Positions 34,254 through 44,562 of a stretch of DNA of 64,000 bases are shown here, piece by piece. The notes under the pieces were generated by a model. The model did not search any database. It was given only the letters and a program-made list of their open reading frames with translations, and was not told the origin of the DNA. Origin of the DNA: Flavihumibacter fluvii (lineage in GTDB: Bacteria; Bacteroidota; Bacteroidia; Chitinophagales; Chitinophagaceae); the NCBI RefSeq assembly GCF_018595675.2, contig NZ_CP092333.1, forward strand, positions 2,256,001 through 2,320,000, in the 5' to 3' direction. A program made the translations under genes and the position numbers. The first letter of the stretch is position 1; every line of letters begins with the position of its first letter.

Positions 34254-35708
34254 TTAAGCACTCTCTTTCTTACCGGCCACTGCAATATAATATAACGGGA
34301 TACCGACCAATACGATCAGTAGGCCAAAGGAAGCAAATTTTGGTTTAAAGACCAGCAGCGCAATACACATGGCAGTAGCTAAGACAATGTAAATAGCTGG
34401 TAGTAATGGGTAACCAAAAGCCTTATAGGGACGGGGGAGGTCGGGACTTTTAATCCTTAGCTTAAAGATCCCGGCGATAGTGAGGATATAAAATATCAAA
34501 ACAACAAACACCACATAATCAAGCAGGTCGCCATACTTGCCACTCAGGCAAAGGATACAGGCCCAGAGACACTGGATCCAAAGTGCTTTTGCAGGAACGC
34601 CATTACCATTGAGTGTGCCGACACTTCTAAAAAACAGGCCATCCCTGGCCATGGTAAAATAGACCCTGGCCCCGGAAAGGATGAGTCCATTATTACAGCC
34701 AAAGGTGGAAATCATAATCATGATAGCGATCACGATAGTACCGGCATTCCCAAATATATTATGCGATGCGGCTACGGCTACCCGGTCATTTTCAGCAAAA
34801 GCAATCTCATTCATGGGCAGCACTGCAGTGTACATCAGGTTAGCGCAAACATAAATAATTGTTACAATCAGGGTTCCGAAGAACAGGCTAAGGCCAATAT
34901 TGCGTTCCGGTCTTTTAATTTCGCCAGCAATAAAAGTCACATTGTTCCACGCATCACTACTGAATATAGAGCCTACCATCGCAGCGGCAATTGCTCCGAT
35001 GATCGCGAACTGTGATGCATAGGGCGTCTTGGTTATTGCTTCTCCCAAATAGACGAGTTCACTCCCGCCTTCAGTCTTTGCAAGCTTGCCGAAATTCCAG
35101 GAGTCGGACCAGTTAGCGTCCCAAATGCCTGCGCTTGCACCAATCGTAAACCCAAAAATGATCAACCCGAATAAGGCCAGTAATTTAGCCATAGTAAAGG
35201 TGGTCTGGATCAATTTGCCTTCCTTCACTCCCCTGGTATTGATATACGTAAGAAAAACGACCAGTATGATCGACACTATTTGGGCTGCCGATATTTTAAA
35301 ATAAACAAGATCAAGGAGAATATGTTTTTCGCTCAGTGCAGGGAATATATAGGCAGCAAATTTAGAAAAAGCCACACCTACCGCAGCGATGGTACCGGTT
35401 TGGATCACCGCAAAAAAACTCCAGCCATAGAGAAACCCGATAAGTGGATTATAAGCTTCTTTCAAATACACGTATTGTCCACCTGCTTTCGGATACATGG
35501 CACTTAATTCCCCATAACTTAATGCAGCCGTAAGGGTCATAAATCCAGTGAGCAGCCAGATAAAGATCAACCATCCCGCACTGCCAACATTGCGGGTGAT
35601 ATCAGCACTAACAATAAAAATCCCTGATCCGATCATTGATCCCGCCACCACCATTGTGGCGTCCAGAAGTCCGAGCGTTGGTTTGAAGCTGGTACCAGTT
35701 TGACTCAT
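34254..35708 (-). CDS. APC-family amino acid permease
   Basis: The ATG at 35708 gives 484 aa; an earlier in-frame start at 35771 would add residues that fall in an intergenic inverted repeat and is rejected. About 12 transmembrane helices are seen. The first has the APC motif MVVAGSMIGSGIFIVSADIT with the GSGI unwound segment, and the family core FLYGWSFFAVIQTGTIAAVG follows. It imports or exchanges amino acids. Upstream on the same strand lie an inverted repeat and the OmpH-like gene, so it may be separately transcribed. Confidence 0.9.
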   Translation of the reverse strand: MSQTGTSFKPTLGLLDATMVVAGSMIGSGIFIVSADITRNVGSAGWLIFIWLLTGFMTLTAALSYGELSAMYPKAGGQYVYLKEAYNPLIGFLYGWSFFAVIQTGTIAAVGVAFSKFAAYIFPALSEKHILLDLVYFKISAAQIVSIILVVFLTYINTRGVKEGKLIQTTFTMAKLLALFGLIIFGFTIGASAGIWDANWSDSWNFGKLAKTEGGSELVYLGEAITKTPYASQFAIIGAIAAAMVGSIFSSDAWNNVTFIAGEIKRPERNIGLSLFFGTLIVTIIYVCANLMYTAVLPMNEIAFAENDRVAVAASHNIFGNAGTIVIAIMIMISTFGCNNGLILSGARVYFTMARDGLFFRSVGTLNGNGVPAKALWIQCLWACILCLSGKYGDLLDYVVFVVLIFYILTIAGIFKLRIKSPDLPRPYKAFGYPLLPAIYIVLATAMCIALLVFKPKFASFGLLIVLVGIPLYYIAVAGKKESA

Positions 35709-35741
35709 GAAGTTAATTATCAGGGTAAGATAATAAAAAAA

Positions 35742-35812
35742 GTGAGCAGAAAGCAGGAAGCAGCGAGCCATTCAGCAATTTTACTGCTTCCTGCTCACTG
35801 CTTCCTGCTTAC
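35742..35812. repeat. Intergenic inverted repeat built of GCAGGAAGCAG/CTGCTTCCTGC units
   Basis: The left arm GTGAGCAG...GCAGGAAGCAG (35742-35763) pairs with CTGCTTCCTGCTCAC (35784-35798), and a second direct copy of ACTGCTTCCTGCT follows (35798-35810). It lies between the APC permease and OmpH-like genes. It could fold as a hairpin that ends or attenuates transcripts, or be a copy of a dispersed repeat. Confidence 0.55.
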
Positions 35813-35826
35813 GCTATGGATTAGAC

Positions 35827-36426
35827 CTATTTCTTCTCTTTTTTCTTATACTCGCTATTCAATCCCTTGATCAATTGATCGGTAATATTATATGTAGTGT
35901 CTTTGTAGAACATCAACTCCGGTTCATAGGAAATGATATATGAATACCTGTTGTCCTTATTGAATTCTTTCAGGTATATCTCAATCTTATTTTTAATATT
36001 CTTCTTATAATCCATCTTAAGCGTTTCCAATTGCTGCTCGAGTGTGAGGCGTCGTTGCTGGTAGTTTTGCTGCATCTGCGCATACTCTCGCTGAACTGCA
36101 TCGGCTTCAGACTGGCTCATAGTAGAACCCTTTTGCTGCCATTCACTAATTTTCTTCTGGTAGGAACGTTCCAGGGAAGACAATTCATTATTCATTGCTT
36201 CCTCTTTCACTTTAAGTTCACCCAATGCGTCCTTAAAAAACTGGTATTTATTCTGAAGTGAATCAATATCAAAATAGGCAATCTTAAAATCCTGGTCTTT
36301 ATCAGCATTCTTTTCAGTGGCCACTGCTGGCTGGTCAGATTTTGGACTTCCGGAAAACTGCTTTACCAATAAAAATCCGCTGATTAAAGTAGCTACCACA
36401 CTCAGAACTAAGGAAAGTTGCTTCAT
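35827..36426 (-). CDS. OmpH/Skp-family periplasmic chaperone
   Basis: A 199-aa protein with an N-terminal signal/membrane segment and a long central coiled-coil (about residues 65-150, with LSSLERSYQKKISEWQQKGS and QRRLTLEQQLETLKMDYKKN). The middle IAYFDIDSLQNKYQFFKDAL is the OmpH-family opening strand and helix. It helps outer-membrane proteins reach the BAM complex. No bamA or lpx gene flanks it. Its transcript may end at the hairpin 35742-35812 before the APC permease gene. Confidence 0.8.
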   Translation of the reverse strand: MKQLSLVLSVVATLISGFLLVKQFSGSPKSDQPAVATEKNADKDQDFKIAYFDIDSLQNKYQFFKDALGELKVKEEAMNNELSSLERSYQKKISEWQQKGSTMSQSEADAVQREYAQMQQNYQQRRLTLEQQLETLKMDYKKNIKNKIEIYLKEFNKDNRYSYIISYEPELMFYKDTTYNITDQLIKGLNSEYKKKEKK

Positions 36427-36524
36427 GAAATTGAGTTTGTAAACGGCAAATTAAGGGGTTTAGGCAGAATGCCATAAAACCTGTTTGTTTTCTTTGAAAT
36501 TTTAACGCTTTATATGACTGAAGG

Positions 36525-36570
36525 CCACAAAAACAAAGATGCCTGGCACTGCGAAAGTGCCAGACATCTT
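36525..36570 (-). terminator. rpoC transcription terminator
   Basis: The stem AAGATGCCTGGCACT (36536-36550) pairs with AAGTGCCAGACATCTT (36555-36570) with one or two mismatches, with a four-base loop. On the minus strand it is followed by TTTGTTTTTG. It lies 16 bases past the rpoC stop. Confidence 0.85.
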
Positions 36571-36586
36571 CTATCCAATAAATTTA

Positions 36587-39500
36587 TTATTCCTCTTCAT
36601 CAAAATTCATGGCTTCCCTGGTAGTTTGCAGGAGTTCGTATTCTTCCTTGCTGCCTACGATCATATTCTCGAATTCACGCAATCCGGTTCCTGCAGGGAT
36701 CTGATGGCCCGTGATGACGTTCTCTTTCAAGCCCATCATATCATCTGTTTTACCATTGATGGCCGCTGTACTTAAGACCTTCGTTGTTTCCTGGAAGGAT
36801 GCTGCTGATATCCAGCTTTGTACACCCAGAGACGCCTTGGTAATACCCAACAAAAGCGGATGCGAAGTAGCGGATTGTGCATCTCGGTATTCAACCAGTT
36901 TCCTGTCTGAACGACGCAGGATAGAGTTTTCCTCACGCAGGTCACGCAGGTTAACAATCTGCCCGGCACGCATTTTAGTACTTTCGCCCGGATCAGTAAC
37001 TACTTTTTTATCATATATCCAGTCGTTCTCCTCAATGAAGTCAAATTTATCTACGGTATCATCTTCCAGGAATTTTGTATCTCCCGGATCCACAATAGAT
37101 ACTTTTTTCATCATCTGGCGAACGATCACCTCAATGTGTTTATCATTAATACGTACACCCTGCAAACGATAAACTTCCTGGATTTCATTCACCACATACT
37201 CCTGAACGGCAAATGGTCCTTTGATTGACAGGATATCACTTGGGGCAATTTGTCCGTCAGACAGGGCCACACCGGCTTTCACAAAGTCACCATCCTGAGC
37301 AAGGATCTGGCGCGTTAATGGTACAAGGTATTTCTTGGTTACGCCATCCCGTGCTTCCACAATGATTTCGCGGTTACCCCTTTTAATTGCACCAAAGGCT
37401 ACTACACCATCAATTTCAGAAACAATGGCAGGGTTACCTGGGTTACGGGCTTCAAAAAGTTCAGTAACACGCGGCAGACCACCTGTGATATCGCGGAGTT
37501 TTCCGAGAACGCGGGGGATCTTCACAACCACCTGACCAGCTTTCACCTCCTCACCTTCTTCCATAATGATATGGGATCCTACAGGAAGGTTATAGTGCTT
37601 AATTTCCTTTCCACTTTCAACGATAATGGAAGGGATCTTCGTCTTATCTTTTGTTTCGATAACCACTTTCTCACGGTGACCAGTTTGTTCATCGGCCTCT
37701 TCGCGGTAGGTGATACCATCCAATACGTTATCAAGTTTAATTGAACCAGCGATCTCTGCAATGATGACGTTATTATAAGGATCCCATGTACAGATCACAT
37801 CACCTTTCTTCACCTTCTGGCCGTCTTTTACAGTCAGGGTGGCACCATAAGGAATATTCACCACGTTCAGCAGACGGTCATTGGCCACATCCATATTACG
37901 GATCTCACCGGTACGACCGATAACTACCTGAACTTTTTCGCCTTCCGCATTTTCAGTGGTCGTTGTACGCAGACCATCAAATTGGATGGTTCCGTCGAAC
38001 TTGGCCAGCAAACTGGATTCTACAGATGCAGAACCAGCCACACCACCCACGTGGAAGGTACGGAGGGTCAACTGTGTACCCGGTTCACCGATGGACTGTG
38101 CTGCGATGATTCCTACTGCATCACCATTTTGTGCGGTGTAACCTGTAGCCAGGTTTTTACCGTAACATTTCACACATACACCACGCTTGCTTTCACAGGT
38201 TAGTACAGAACGTATTTCAACAATCTCGATACCTGAATCTTCAATGCGCTGTGCCGTATCAGCGGTAATTTCTTCACCTGCAGTGACAATCAGCTCATCA
38301 GTCAGCGGATCATAAATATTATGGAGAGAATTTCTTCCTTCAATACGGTCTTTCAGTGGTTCGATAACATCTTCGTTGTCTTTCAGGGCTGAAGTGGCAA
38401 TTCCACGCAGGGTTCCACAATCCTCTTCTGAAATCACCACATCCTGTGATACGTCCACAAGACGACGGGTCAGGTAACCGGCATCCGCTGTTTTAAGGGC
38501 AGTATCGGCCAAACCTTTACGCGCACCGTGCGTAGAGATGAAATAATCCAATACGTTCAAACCACCTTTAAAGTTGGACAGGATCGGGTTTTCAATGATC
38601 TCCGACCCGGTTGAACCACTCTTACGCGGTTTAGCCATCAGACCCCTGATGCCAGCCAGCTGTTTTACCTGCTGCTTAGAACCACGGGCACCAGAATCCA
38701 GCATCATAAATACAGAGTTGAAACCCTGCTTGTCATTTTGCATTTCGCGAATAAGGGTCTCCGTGATACGGGTATCTACCCTTGACCAGATGTCTACAAT
38801 TTGGTTGTATCGTTCGTTATTGGTAATGAGACCCATATTATAGTTGTCCCATACTTCATCAACTTCAACTTTAGCCTGCTCCAACAATTCTGTCTTTACA
38901 TGCGGAATGATCAGATCCTGCGGGTTGAACGACAAGCCACCACGGAAGGCCATGCGAAAACCGAGGGTCTTGATATCATCCAGGAATTTTGCCGTCTTTG
39001 GAACGTTGGTGATCTTAATGATGTCGCCAATGATTTCCCGAAGGCTTTTCTTGGTCAGCAAAGCGTTCACAAATCCAACTTCTGCAGGAACGTGTTGGTT
39101 GAACAATACACGGCCAACTGTAGTTTCGATCAGTTTCTTTTCAAGTGCACCATTGATGCGGACATTGGTTCTCACCTTGATGTTTGCATGTAGGTCAATC
39201 CGGTCCTCATTATATGCAATGATCACTTCCTCAGGAGAATAGAAGGACATGCCTTCACCGCGAACTTTTTCAGTTGGCGTGGTCTTCTTTCCTTTGGTAA
39301 TGTAGTACAGACCGAGTACCATGTCCTGTGAAGGCAGGGTAATTGGCGTACCGTTCTGCGGGTTAAGGATATTGTGTGAAGAAAGCATCAGCAACTGGGC
39401 TTCCAGAACGGCTGCGTTACTTAACGGAACGTGCACCGCCATCTGGTCACCATCAAAATCCGCGTTGAAGGCGGTGGTTACGAGCGGGTGAAGCTGGATC

Positions 39501-40879
39501 GCTTTTCCTTCAATTAGTTTTGGCTGGAAGGCCTGGATGGACAAACGGTGCAGTGTCGGGGCACGGTTCAGCATTACAGGGTGTCCTTTCAGGATATTTT
39601 CTAGAATATCCCAGATCACCGGTTCTTTTTTATCGACCAGTTTACGGGCACTCTTTACAGTTTTAACAATGCCTCTTTCAATCAGTTTACGGATAATAAA
39701 CGGTTTGAAGAGCTCAGCAGCCATGTCTTTCGGCAACCCGCACTCATGCATTTTCAGTTCTGGCCCTACAACGATTACAGAACGACCAGAATAGTCAACA
39801 CGTTTACCCAACAGGTTCTGGCGGAAACGGCCTTGTTTACCTTTCAGTACATCAGACAATGACTTCAGCGCACGTCCGCCTTCCGCTTTAACAGCATTGG
39901 ACTTACGGCTGTTATCAAACAATGAGTCAATGGCTTCCTGCAGCATCCTCTTTTCATTACGAAGAATTACTTCCGGTGCCTTGATCTCGAGCAAACGCTT
40001 CAAGCGATTGTTCCGGATGATCACGCGGCGATAAAGATCGTTCAGGTCGGAAGACGCGAAACGACCGCCATCCAAAGGAACGAGCGGACGTAATTCAGGG
40101 GGGATAACTGGAATATATTGCATCACCATCCACTCCGGACGGTTGGTAATTCGGCTGTTGGCATCACGGAAAGCTTCCACCACGCTCAGGCGCTTCAGGG
40201 CGTCTGCCTTACGTTGTTGGGATGTTTCAGTGGCTGCGGCATTACGCAGGTCATAACTCAGCTGGTCGAGGTCAATCCTCTGCAGCAGGTCATGTACCGC
40301 TTCTGCACCCATTTTCGCCATGAACTTGTTCGGATCTTCATCCGGCAGGTACTGGTTATCTTTTGGCAGGGTTTCTAATATATCGAGGTATTCTTCTTCA
40401 GTTAAAAGGTCGCCCACATTCTGACCCTTATCGGTACGGATACCAGGTTGGATAACCACAAATCTTTCGTAATAAACAATACTTTCGAGTTTCTTGGAAC
40501 TCATGCCAAGCAGGTAACCGATTTTATTCGGCAAACTCTTGAAGTACCAGATGTGTACAACAGGAACCACCAGTTTAATGTGGCCCATGCGCTCACGGCG
40601 GACTTTCTTTTCAGTTACCTCAACACCACAACGGTCACACACGATGCCTTTATAACGGATACGCTTGTATTTTCCACAGGCACATTCGTAATCTTTCACC
40701 GGTCCGAAGATCCTTTCACAGAAAAGACCGTCGCGCTCGGGTTTGTAGGTCCGGTAGTTAATGGTTTCAGGCTTCAACACTTCACCGTAACTCTTTTCCA
40801 GGATTGAATCGGGTGATGCCAGTCCAATCGTGATTTTCGAGAAATTGAACTTGGGTCGATTTTCTTTTTTGATAGCCAT
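36587..40879 (-). CDS. rpoC: DNA-directed RNA polymerase subunit beta'
   Basis: A full 1430-aa beta' subunit. The N-terminal zinc ribbon has Cys pairs at 66/68 and 81/84 (ECACGK and CDRCG). The catalytic metal-binding loop NADFDGDQ is at residues 472-479. The rudder/bridge regions and a C-terminal omega-binding end follow (GAGSTKMR-type region, [16 protein letters not shown]). The sequence is typical of Bacteroidetes. Unusually, rpoB is not upstream: the gene before it on the same strand is the GT2-HAD fusion (41093-42466), separated by 213 bases that hold a candidate promoter. The transcript ends at the terminator 36525-36570. Confidence 0.97.
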   Translation of the reverse strand: MAIKKENRPKFNFSKITIGLASPDSILEKSYGEVLKPETINYRTYKPERDGLFCERIFGPVKDYECACGKYKRIRYKGIVCDRCGVEVTEKKVRRERMGHIKLVVPVVHIWYFKSLPNKIGYLLGMSSKKLESIVYYERFVVIQPGIRTDKGQNVGDLLTEEEYLDILETLPKDNQYLPDEDPNKFMAKMGAEAVHDLLQRIDLDQLSYDLRNAAATETSQQRKADALKRLSVVEAFRDANSRITNRPEWMVMQYIPVIPPELRPLVPLDGGRFASSDLNDLYRRVIIRNNRLKRLLEIKAPEVILRNEKRMLQEAIDSLFDNSRKSNAVKAEGGRALKSLSDVLKGKQGRFRQNLLGKRVDYSGRSVIVVGPELKMHECGLPKDMAAELFKPFIIRKLIERGIVKTVKSARKLVDKKEPVIWDILENILKGHPVMLNRAPTLHRLSIQAFQPKLIEGKAIQLHPLVTTAFNADFDGDQMAVHVPLSNAAVLEAQLLMLSSHNILNPQNGTPITLPSQDMVLGLYYITKGKKTTPTEKVRGEGMSFYSPEEVIIAYNEDRIDLHANIKVRTNVRINGALEKKLIETTVGRVLFNQHVPAEVGFVNALLTKKSLREIIGDIIKITNVPKTAKFLDDIKTLGFRMAFRGGLSFNPQDLIIPHVKTELLEQAKVEVDEVWDNYNMGLITNNERYNQIVDIWSRVDTRITETLIREMQNDKQGFNSVFMMLDSGARGSKQQVKQLAGIRGLMAKPRKSGSTGSEIIENPILSNFKGGLNVLDYFISTHGARKGLADTALKTADAGYLTRRLVDVSQDVVISEEDCGTLRGIATSALKDNEDVIEPLKDRIEGRNSLHNIYDPLTDELIVTAGEEITADTAQRIEDSGIEIVEIRSVLTCESKRGVCVKCYGKNLATGYTAQNGDAVGIIAAQSIGEPGTQLTLRTFHVGGVAGSASVESSLLAKFDGTIQFDGLRTTTTENAEGEKVQVVIGRTGEIRNMDVANDRLLNVVNIPYGATLTVKDGQKVKKGDVICTWDPYNNVIIAEIAGSIKLDNVLDGITYREEADEQTGHREKVVIETKDKTKIPSIIVESGKEIKHYNLPVGSHIIMEEGEEVKAGQVVVKIPRVLGKLRDITGGLPRVTELFEARNPGNPAIVSEIDGVVAFGAIKRGNREIIVEARDGVTKKYLVPLTRQILAQDGDFVKAGVALSDGQIAPSDILSIKGPFAVQEYVVNEIQEVYRLQGVRINDKHIEVIVRQMMKKVSIVDPGDTKFLEDDTVDKFDFIEENDWIYDKKVVTDPGESTKMRAGQIVNLRDLREENSILRRSDRKLVEYRDAQSATSHPLLLGITKASLGVQSWISAASFQETTKVLSTAAINGKTDDMMGLKENVITGHQIPAGTGLREFENMIVGSKEEYELLQTTREAMNFDEEE

Positions 40880-41039
40880 ATTTATACTGCAGATTGTGTT
40901 TTATGGATCCCATCAGATGGTTTCAGCCGGCATTACATGACTGTATTACCTCGTTTTTACTGTCACAGTAACAACGAAATAATCTGACAATCAATGACTT
41001 ATATGGAATAATGCTAGCTTTCCCAACTTAAATAGTGGG

Positions 41040-41047
41040 CAAAGATA
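41040..41047 (-). promoter_or_regulatory. -7 element of a separate rpoC promoter
   Basis: TATCTTTG on the minus strand is an exact TAnnTTTG box. It gives rpoC a leader of about 155 nt. No good -33 TTTG is seen at the usual distance. Confidence 0.55.
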
Positions 41048-41092
41048 AGGAAAATTGTGTTTGCCGAGCATCTTTGGACGGAATAATGGTAC

Positions 41093-42466
41093 TTAATCAA
41101 GCAGTGGGACCAGGAGGCTGAAATCCGGCGCTTTAACCACATAATCTGCAACGGCATCCACATAAATATTGGTGGAACAAAAGGAAACTCCGATCCCCGC
41201 CTTCCTGATGATACAAATGTCATTTTCACCATCCCCGATTACAAGGGTATTTTTTAAATCAACCTTATAGCGGTTGCATACATTAATAAGGGCATTCAAT
41301 TTACAATATTCATGCTTGCACTGGCTTTCATTGTCCTGCAGGTAAAATGAAGGTATTTTAACCTCCCCGGTTGCGATACTTTTTGAAAATTCCAGTTCAT
41401 TGGACATAGTGAAGTCAAACCCATATTTATTCTTCAGGTGGTTGGTGATGCAATCGTAACTATCACTGATGATCCCGGTTATATACCCCTGCTCTTTTAA
41501 GCTGCCAAGTAATTCAGATAAATTAGGGGTAACCCCGATATCATCGGTAAGAGAGAGAATATCCCCGATATTCCTGCCTTTTAATAACCGCGCAATCAGC
41601 TTGGTCCGTACGAATGGATTATTATTATTAGTAACAATATCGACCAATTCTTTCCTGAACCCAAACCGGTCCGCCGCTGCATTAATAAAACTTGTCCTTA
41701 ATATAGTATTATCCATATCAAATACAGCGATCTTTTTTAAGGTCATCAGGCTTTCACGGATTGCAAAGTCCATTTGTTCGCGTATGACCTGGATATTTTC
41801 AAAGGTTTCCAGGTTATGTTGTTCAATGCCTTTGGCCTTTTTCATAATGGTCCTGGCCACTTCCCGGCTCATCTTTCCCAATTGCTCCAGGGGCTGCATC
41901 CTGTTTTCTATATTACCGATGCATACCTCCTGAATATTTGCAGCCAGATGATACATGTCCAATAAGATTCCAATATCAACCCCATATCCTTCTTCAAACT
42001 CACATTTTGCAAAAAAATTTTTGCGACCGGCGATCATACCGCTTAGTGGTTGTTTAAAGTTGGGAAAAGACGGATACAGAATCGATAATAAGGGTTTGGC
42101 AACCAATTCAGTGACCCTGCCAGCCTGGCGGGAGAAGTAAGACTTTACAAAATCAGCATCTCCGGAGAGTAATGGAGTAGTAAGTAATTCAATTATATTA
42201 GTGGGATAGGTGACGATATCTGCATCAAGGAATACGATCAGTTCATTTTTTGCGACCAGGGTACCATCTTTCATTGATGCACCTTTCCCGAGTTTGGTGC
42301 TTGTAATAACGGTGGCACCTTCTTTCCTCGCTTCTTTCACAGTATTATCCATTGATTTATCATCCACCATAATGACTTCAGTAACGAGGGGCGAGTTTTT
42401 GGCTAATTTTACGACAAAGCCGACAGTAGATTCCTCATTCAATGCAGGTATAATTACAGTAATCAT
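41093..42466 (-). CDS. GT2 glycosyltransferase-HAD phosphatase fusion (glucosyl/mannosyl-3-phosphoglycerate synthase-phosphatase-like)
   Basis: A 457-aa two-domain protein. The N-terminal GT2 domain (residues 1-235) has VIIPALNEESTVG, VDDKSMDN, LGKGASMKDG, the metal-binding DAD at 81-83 (IVFLDADI) and PLSGMIAGRKNFF followed by FEEGYGVDIGILLDMY. The last two stretches recall glucosyl-3-phosphoglycerate synthase (GpgS). The C-terminal HAD/SerB-like domain (residues ~243-457) has FDMDNTI (nucleophile Asp250), GIISDS and IGDGENDICI. A synthase that makes a phosphorylated glycosylglycerate, joined to the phosphatase that releases it, would produce a compatible solute in one protein. Which sugar is used, and whether the phosphatase acts on this product, is inference. 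An alternative is a two-step route to another phospho-glycoside. Confidence 0.82.
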   Translation of the reverse strand: MITVIIPALNEESTVGFVVKLAKNSPLVTEVIMVDDKSMDNTVKEARKEGATVITSTKLGKGASMKDGTLVAKNELIVFLDADIVTYPTNIIELLTTPLLSGDADFVKSYFSRQAGRVTELVAKPLLSILYPSFPNFKQPLSGMIAGRKNFFAKCEFEEGYGVDIGILLDMYHLAANIQEVCIGNIENRMQPLEQLGKMSREVARTIMKKAKGIEQHNLETFENIQVIREQMDFAIRESLMTLKKIAVFDMDNTILRTSFINAAADRFGFRKELVDIVTNNNNPFVRTKLIARLLKGRNIGDILSLTDDIGVTPNLSELLGSLKEQGYITGIISDSYDCITNHLKNKYGFDFTMSNELEFSKSIATGEVKIPSFYLQDNESQCKHEYCKLNALINVCNRYKVDLKNTLVIGDGENDICIIRKAGIGVSFCSTNIYVDAVADYVVKAPDFSLLVPLLD

Positions 42467-42630
42467 AATACATGTATATAACGGTTGGTCAAAAACCGAT
42501 CCAAAGCGGCTGTTAGATTAGATTATACAAACTATGGAAGAATTGTTCCCGCTTTTGCTGTTTCCTTATTTTCTTTTTACAATAAAAAGTTAATTTCCAT
42601 ATATTATGAGAAACCTTCTGATTGGTAACA

Positions 42631-43735
42631 ATGAATGATAATTCGTCCAATAAAAAGGCCGATATTTTATTGATTGGCGAGGGTATCATGAGCGCACCAC
42701 TTGCGGTAATGCTGAAATAAATTGATCCTTCTTTCTCCATCATAACACTGGAGCGCCCGGATGGAATGGCGATTTGAGGCCATGCAGGCCGTTTCATTTT
42801 TCAGCAATTTGCTTTTTCTCTTGATCCGGCAAAGATCAGACAATGGATACCACTGGTCTTAGTAGGACGCGATCACCTGGATAGAATTGCAGTCACGTGT
42901 GTTAAATCAGGTACTGATGTGAATTTTGGCGCACTGAGGCGAAAGATTTTTGAATACCTGCAGATAAATCATGGCGTAAAAATCCTCCTGGCGCGTGAGG
43001 TTGTGGAAGCGGAAAACCTCACCACCAAAGAGTCTAAACCGATGAAAGCACGGTTCGTTTTCATAGAAGAAGGTGGCGGCACACTTCCCTTTTTGGAAAA
43101 ATCGGGAATTCCGGAAGGCCCGGGATATGGGGGGTTTCCGATAATCGGTCAATGGCTGCGCTGCACCAAAAAACAGGTGATTGAACGGCAACAGGCCAAA
43201 GCATATGGTTAGGCTGCCATGGGTGCGCCATCAATGTCTGTGCCCTGTTTGGATCCAGGATGATAGATGGGAAAAAGGCCCTGTTATTCGGACCCTATGA
43301 CAGATTTCCGATTCGTTTCATTAAATATAGCTCGATTCTCGACCTTCCCCCACCGATTAAATTCAATAATATTTTTCCAATGATCAAAAGCGGATTGGAT
43401 AACATGGACTTTACAAAATACCTGATTTCGCAGGTAATGCAATCCCCGGATGACTGGCTGGAGACCCTGGGAATATTTCCCCCTGGCACAAGAGGACGGC
43501 TGGGAATTGGAAATTGCGGGGCAAAAGGTGCAGGTGATCAGGAAAGACCCCGAACATGGTGGAATTACTGGAAATAAGTTTTGCAGCCGAATTGGCCAGT
43601 AATAATTGGCCATCTAAAATCCGCCGTATGATTCCTTCAAATAGCCTTTCTTTAGCCGCTGATAAAAGATTCTTTGATGAAACCACGTACCGGTCAGTCT
43701 TAATTTCACAATTATCTACTACAATCCCATTATGA
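42631..43735 (+). pseudogene. mqo: Malate:quinone oxidoreductase, heavily decayed
   Basis: ATG 42631 begins an FAD-binding protein (ADILLIGEGIMSAPLAVMLK) that runs into TAA, then TGA, then TAG (43210-43212) in the same frame. The sequence then switches frame near 43250 and again near 43500. The fragments spell malate:quinone oxidoreductase: GAPSMSVPCLD, KKALLFGPYDRF, MDFTKYLISQVMQSPDDWLE and WELEIAGQKVQVIRKD. After GGIT a stretch is missing, then the family C-terminus reappears (KIRRMIPSNSLSL). The final TGA (43733-43735) overlaps the start of the next gene. At least three nonsense codons, two frame changes and a deletion mean it is dead. Confidence 0.88.
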
Positions 43736-44508
43736 TGAAATCAATTTTCCCTTATTTATTGTTGACTGCTTTATTATTCAGCAGCTCTTTTTCTGGACCC
43801 GTTACTAAAAATATATTTATCATTTTTATGGGCGATAGTATTACCGAAGGCACTGCATTGTCGAATCCAGAAAAAGATGCGCCTGGCGTTTATACAACAC
43901 AAATTTTACGTTTGAAAAAAGGTATAAATGGTATAGAACAATCCAACCAGGGATTCAGCGGACATACCACCATCGATTTTCTTCCGGCATCGAATACCGA
44001 TTTTCCCAAGACATTGACGGCAGCGCATGCCATTAGCAGAGCGCCAGAAACTCTACTGCTATTTTCCATCATGCTGGGCACCAACGACAGTGCCATTTCA
44101 GGCCCGAACGGTTCACCGGTATCGCCTGCAGAGTACAAAAAAAACCTGCAGTTGATCATCAGCGGATTATTACAAAAATTTCCAGCAGCCAGGGTGGTGC
44201 TGCAATACCCCATCTGGTATAGTCCGAATACACATAATGGGGCACGCTACCTGCAGGAAGGGCTCAGCCGACTGCAATCCTATTACCCCCAACTGGATGA
44301 CCTGGTAAAAGAATTTGCTGCTTCATATCCACATCACGTATATGCAGGCTCAAAATCAGGATTCGACAAATTCAGGAAAAGGAAGGAAGAACTTTTTATA
44401 GCAGAAAACGGAAATTCCGGGACCTTTTACCTGCATCCCAATGAAAAAGGTTCGGAGGAACTGGCTAAGATATGGGTGAAGGGGATTGAAAATGCGATTA
44501 AAGATTGA
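43732..44508 (+). CDS. SGNH/GDSL hydrolase family esterase
   Basis: A 258-aa secreted protein with a signal peptide (LLLTALLFSSSFSGPV). The SGNH blocks are IFMGDSITEG (Ser), the block-II Gly in NQGFSGHTT, MLGTNDS (Asn), and the C-terminal YLHPNEKGSEE containing the catalytic His. An in-frame ATG at 43735 is also possible. It likely deacetylates or de-esterifies a glycan or lipid in the envelope. A similar-class but not closely related SGNH gene lies at 8517-9467. It stands alone, after the decayed mqo gene. Confidence 0.85.
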   Translation: MMKSIFPYLLLTALLFSSSFSGPVTKNIFIIFMGDSITEGTALSNPEKDAPGVYTTQILRLKKGINGIEQSNQGFSGHTTIDFLPASNTDFPKTLTAAHAISRAPETLLLFSIMLGTNDSAISGPNGSPVSPAEYKKNLQLIISGLLQKFPAARVVLQYPIWYSPNTHNGARYLQEGLSRLQSYYPQLDDLVKEFAASYPHHVYAGSKSGFDKFRKRKEELFIAENGNSGTFYLHPNEKGSEELAKIWVKGIENAIKD

Positions 44509-44562
44509 TCAATAATTATTACGTTTTGTGATAACCATCAAATGGCAGACTGACCTGGCTCA

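Noticed and set aside
38844-39242. Long antisense frames inside rpoC (also 38801-39193, 36711-37172, 40448-40807)
   Set aside because: They are shadows of a conserved coding frame; rpoC is certain and these have no family features.
40880-41092. Possible rpoB remnant upstream of rpoC
   Set aside because: I read both strands of these 213 bases and see no rpoB-like coding; only a -7 box and leader sequence.
42907-43613. Separate small genes in the mqo remnant (42919-43212, 43260-43577 and antisense frames)
   Set aside because: The plus-strand pieces are consecutive parts of one malate:quinone oxidoreductase; the antisense frames have no family match.
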